This document shows, piece after piece, positions 60,171-64,000 of a DNA stretch of 64,000 nucleotides (position 1 is its first letter; every line of letters starts with the position of its first letter). This DNA is from Streptomyces diastaticus subsp. diastaticus (GTDB taxonomy: Bacteria; Actinomycetota; Actinomycetes; Streptomycetales; Streptomycetaceae): contig NZ_BLLN01000005.1 of the NCBI RefSeq assembly GCF_011170125.1, positions 1,364,001 to 1,428,000 of the forward strand, read 5' to 3'. A program made the position numbers and the translations under genes. Below the pieces are notes generated by a model that was not told the origin of the DNA, did not search any database, and saw nothing but the letters and a program-made list of their open reading frames with translations.

Positions 60171-62716
60171 GACGTGACCTGCGCGGGAAGTACGGTACGG
60201 GCTCCGGCGCGGGGGCCGGTGACCGCCCTCAGCGTGAGGACCATGGTGAGGCCGCCGCCGGGGGTGTCCTCGGCGTTGAGGGTGCCGCCCATCGCCTCCG
60301 CGAAACCGCGGGCGACGGCGAGGCCGAGGCCGACCCCGGCGCCGCGCGGAGCGTCACCGTACCGCTGGAACGGGGCGAAGATGCGGTCCTTGGCGTCATC
60401 GGGGACCCCCGGGCCGCGGTCCATGACGCGCAGTTCCACCCGGTCGCCCAGCGCGCTCGCCGCTACCAGCACGGGCGCGCCGTCGGGCGAGTACTTGACG
60501 GCGTTCTCCACGACGTTGGCGACGGAGCGCTCCAGCAGGCCGGGGTCGACGGCGACCATCGGCAGCGTCTCGGGGATGTCCAGGTGGGCGCTGCCCTCGG
60601 GGACGCCGCCGAGCGCCATCGGCACCACCTCGTCGAGGTCGACCTCGCGGATGAGCGGGGTGACGGTGCCGGTCTGGAGGCGGGACATGTCGAGGAGGTT
60701 GCCGACCAGGTGGTCGAGGCGGTCGGCGCCGTGCTCGATGCTGGCCAGCAGCTCGGCCTGGTCCTGCTCGGACCAGGCGACGTCGTCGGAGCGCAGCGAG
60801 GTGACCGAGGCCTTGATCGCGGCGAGCGGGGTGCGCAGGTCATGGCTGACGGCGGCGAGCAGGGCAGTGCGGATGCGGTTGCCCTCGGCCAGACGGCGGG
60901 CCTGGTCGGCCTCGTCCTGGAGACGCTGGCGGTCCACCACGACGGCGGCCTGGGCGGCGAAGGCCGCGAGCACGCGGCGGTCCTCGGCGGGCAGGACCCG
61001 GCCGCAGAGGGCCAGCGCCATGTGGTCGCCGACGGGCATGTCGACGTCGGCGTCCTCGGGGCGCTCCAGCGGGCGGGGGCCGACGCTGCCCGCGCAGGTC
61101 CAGGGGGCGCGGTCGTCCTCGCGTTCCAGCAGGGCGACCGTCTCCATGGCGAAGGTCTCGCGGACCCGCCCCAGCAGCGCGTCCAGCGTGGTGGCGCCGC
61201 GCAGCACACTGCCGGCGAGGAAGGAGAGGATCTCCGACTCGGCGCGCAGCCGGGCCGCCTGGTGGGTGCGGCGGGCGGCGAGGTCGACCACCGAGGCGAC
61301 GGAGACGGCGACCGCGAAGGAGATGACTATGGCGACGATGTTCTCCGGGTCGGAGATCGTCAGGGTGCGGGTGGGCGGGGTGAAGTAGAAGTTCAGCAGG
61401 GCCGAGCAGAGGGCGGCCGAGGCCAGCGCCGGGAGCAGCCCGCCGACCAGGGCGGCGCCGACCGTCAGCGACAGGAAGAGCAGCACGTCGTTGGCGAGAC
61501 CCGGGCCGTGGTCCAGGGTGGCGAGCACGGTGGTGAGCAGGGCGGGGCCGCAGACGGCGATGAACCAGCCCCACAGGATGCGGGAGCGGCCCAGCCGGGC
61601 ACCGCGGGCCACCGGCAGGCCGCGGCCCTGCCCGACCTCCTCGTGGGTGACGATGTGCACGTCGAGGTCGGGGGTCGACTCGCGGGCCACGGTGGCGCCG
61701 ACGCCGGGCCCGAAGACGTACTGCCAGCTCTTGCGGCGCGAGGAGCCGAGCACGATCTGGGTGGCGTTGACGCCGCGGGCGAACTCCATCAGGGCGGAGG
61801 GGATGTCGTCGCCGATGACGTGGTGGAAGCTGCCGCCGAGATCCTCGACCAGGGTCCGCTGGACCGCGAGTTCCTTCGGGGAGGCGGAGGTGAGGCCGCC
61901 GTCGCGGCGGGCGATGTAGACGGCGAGGATCTCGCTGCCGGAGCCCTTGGCGGCTATCCGGGCGGCGCGCCGGATCAGGGTGCGGCCCTCGGGCCCGCCG
62001 GTCAGGCCGACCACGATGCGTTCGCGGGCCTGCCAGGTGGAGCGGATGTTGTGTTCGCCCCGGTACTTCTGGAGGTACTCGTCGGCCCGGTCGGCGGTCC
62101 ACAGCAGGGCCAGTTCACGCAGGGCGGTGAGGTTGCCGGGGCGGAAGTAGTTGGAGAGGGCGGCGTCGACCTTGTCGGACTGGTAGACGTTGCCGTGGGC
62201 GAGGCGGCGGCGGAGCGCCTGGGGCGACATGTCGACCAGCTCGATCTGGTCGGCGCGGCGCACCACCTCGTCGGGGACGGTCTCCTGCTGCCGTACGCCG
62301 GTTATCGCCTCGACCACGTCGCCGAGGGACTCCAGGTGCTGGATGTTGACGGTGGAGATCACCGAGATGCCGGCGGCCAGCAGTTCCTCGATGTCCTGCC
62401 AGCGCTTGGCGTTGCGGGCCCCGGGGGCGTTGGTGTGGGCCAGCTCGTCGACCAGGGCCACCGCGGGTCGCCGGGCGAGGACCGCCTCGACGTCCATCTC
62501 GGGTGTGGCGGGAGCCCCGTCGGGACCGTCCAGCGGCTCGATCAGTTCCAGGCCGTCGAGGAGGGCGAGGGTACGCGGCCGGTCGTGGTGGGCGACGAGG
62601 CCGATGACGCAGTCGGTGCCCCGGCCGACCCGCCGGTGCGCCTCGGAGAGCATGGCGTACGTCTTGCCGACGCCCGGTGCGGCGCCCAGGTATATGCGCA
62701 GTGTGCCTCGTCCCAT
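60167..62716 (-). CDS. kdpD: KdpD sensor histidine kinase
   Basis: 849 aa. KdpD N-terminal domain with Walker A LGAAPGVGKTYAMLSEAHRR and ALVDELAHTNAPG, a universal-stress domain (about 245-370), four membrane segments (about 395-490), a GAF-like region, H box SHDLRTPLAAIKASV and the GHKL ATPase end (VENAVKYSPDG, GAGVGLGLAVARG). Full length, coupled to kdpE. Confidence 0.95.
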   Translation of the reverse strand: MGRGTLRIYLGAAPGVGKTYAMLSEAHRRVGRGTDCVIGLVAHHDRPRTLALLDGLELIEPLDGPDGAPATPEMDVEAVLARRPAVALVDELAHTNAPGARNAKRWQDIEELLAAGISVISTVNIQHLESLGDVVEAITGVRQQETVPDEVVRRADQIELVDMSPQALRRRLAHGNVYQSDKVDAALSNYFRPGNLTALRELALLWTADRADEYLQKYRGEHNIRSTWQARERIVVGLTGGPEGRTLIRRAARIAAKGSGSEILAVYIARRDGGLTSASPKELAVQRTLVEDLGGSFHHVIGDDIPSALMEFARGVNATQIVLGSSRRKSWQYVFGPGVGATVARESTPDLDVHIVTHEEVGQGRGLPVARGARLGRSRILWGWFIAVCGPALLTTVLATLDHGPGLANDVLLFLSLTVGAALVGGLLPALASAALCSALLNFYFTPPTRTLTISDPENIVAIVISFAVAVSVASVVDLAARRTHQAARLRAESEILSFLAGSVLRGATTLDALLGRVRETFAMETVALLEREDDRAPWTCAGSVGPRPLERPEDADVDMPVGDHMALALCGRVLPAEDRRVLAAFAAQAAVVVDRQRLQDEADQARRLAEGNRIRTALLAAVSHDLRTPLAAIKASVTSLRSDDVAWSEQDQAELLASIEHGADRLDHLVGNLLDMSRLQTGTVTPLIREVDLDEVVPMALGGVPEGSAHLDIPETLPMVAVDPGLLERSVANVVENAVKYSPDGAPVLVAASALGDRVELRVMDRGPGVPDDAKDRIFAPFQRYGDAPRGAGVGLGLAVARGFAEAMGGTLNAEDTPGGGLTMVLTLRAVTGPRAGARTVLPAQVTS

Positions 62717-62782
62717 GGCCCCATTGTCCGCGAGCGGCGAAGCGTCCGGGACCGGGCCTTGCCCGGTCGGCGGCCGGCTGCG

Positions 62783-63526
<744 letters not shown>

Positions 63527-63605
63527 GTGCCACTCCCCCGTCGTGCCGTGCCGGGCGCCAGTATCGGTGGCGGCGCCCGGCCGGGCAAGGGGCGGCGGGG
63601 CCGGA

Positions 63606-64000
63606 TCAGGGAGCGGTGCAGCCGCCGTCGACCAGGTGGTGGCTGCCGGGCACGAGGGAGGCTTGGCGGGAGAGGAGGAAGGCGATGACCTCGGCGACCT
63701 CCTCGGAGCGGCCGAGCCGGCCGGCCGGGTGGAGCCGCACGAGGTCGTCGTAGGCCTGCTTCTCCATGCTCTGGAGCAGCGGGGTGTCGATGAAGCCGGG
63801 GCCCACCGCGTTGGTCCGGACGCCCTGGGCGGCGTACTCGGCGGCGGCCGTCTTCGTCGGGCCGGCCACACCGTGCTCGGCGGCGACGTGGGCGGGCGAG
63901 CCGGCGAAACCGGCCGAGCCGAGGATGGAGGCGGTGTTGACGACGGCGCCGCCGCCGGCCGCGAGGGGGGGCGGGGACCTCGTGGCGCGTCGAGTGGAGG
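63606..64000 (-). CDS. Short-chain dehydrogenase/reductase-like protein, partial, catalytic residues altered
   Basis: C-terminal part of an SDR that runs off the right edge. [15 protein letters not shown], then [20 protein letters not shown] where the YxxxK pair should be: His and Glu replace Tyr and Lys. [15 protein letters not shown] and [18 protein letters not shown] follow. Family membership is clear; reductase activity is doubtful. Confidence 0.8.
   Translation of the reverse strand, partial: STRRATRSPPPLAAGGGAVVNTASILGSAGFAGSPAHVAAEHGVAGPTKTAAAEYAAQGVRTNAVGPGFIDTPLLQSMEKQAYDDLVRLHPAGRLGRSEEVAEVIAFLLSRQASLVPGSHHLVDGGCTAP

Overview
The window is high-GC actinobacterial DNA, almost certainly Streptomyces. 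The genes show strong third-position GC bias, GTG/TTG starts, ATGA/GTGA overlaps and Streptomyces-type regulators and insertion sequences. It falls into three parts. (1) 1-9760 is the edge of a nonribosomal peptide cluster. A leftward operon encodes a thioesterase, an isocitrate/isopropylmalate-dehydrogenase-like enzyme, an FAD monooxygenase, an ABM-type small protein and an NRPS (C-A-PCP-E, cut by the window edge). A divergent aryl-acid AMP ligase lies beside it. The A-domain pocket reads as serine and an epimerase follows. This content and order match, from memory, the start of quinoxaline bis-intercalator clusters (echinomycin/triostin type): ligase for the aromatic starter, tailoring enzymes, then the D-Ser module.

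(2) About 11800-52780 is a mobile island of roughly 41 kb. Its right edge lies in the 3' end of a 23S rRNA (uracil-C5) methyltransferase gene. A displaced, same-orientation copy of that 3' end sits at the left edge. Both edges share a 14-bp identical core and a 22-bp arm-type repeat about 100 bp inside. The left end holds a tyrosine integrase and an Xis-like protein, enclosed by two inverted 1731-bp arrays, each made of two IS5-family elements. The rest is a defense island heavily invaded by IS110, IS5, ISL3, IS3 and IS481 elements. Its cargo includes an AlbA/Schlafen-type protein and a fusion of a degenerate type III Mod-like methyltransferase to a Shedu (DUF4263) nuclease. It also carries a complete SspA-B-C-D single-strand DNA phosphorothioation operon, with a DndB-like DGQHR protein and a GIY-YIG nuclease downstream, split off by two IS elements. 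A divergent operon encodes an SF2 helicase, a GHKL ATPase, a PLD nuclease and a DNA-binding protein. Next come a second PP-loop (PAPS-reductase-like) protein, a phosphorothioation-associated methyltransferase and an unknown partner.

(3) 52737-64000 is ordinary chromosome: the rRNA methyltransferase, then a potassium-homeostasis neighbourhood (KimA-like APC transporter, two TrkA-type subunits, KdpD/KdpE), a DUF3159 membrane protein, an OB-fold protein, an ABC ATPase and a partial SDR.

The most novel-looking items are the Mod-Shedu fusion and the hybrid phosphorothioate locus, which combines Ssp modification genes with Dnd-type accessory genes, a GIY-YIG nuclease and a helicase/GHKL/PLD effector operon. 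No tRNA, rRNA or CRISPR array was seen. All family assignments come from reading motifs, not from database searches.
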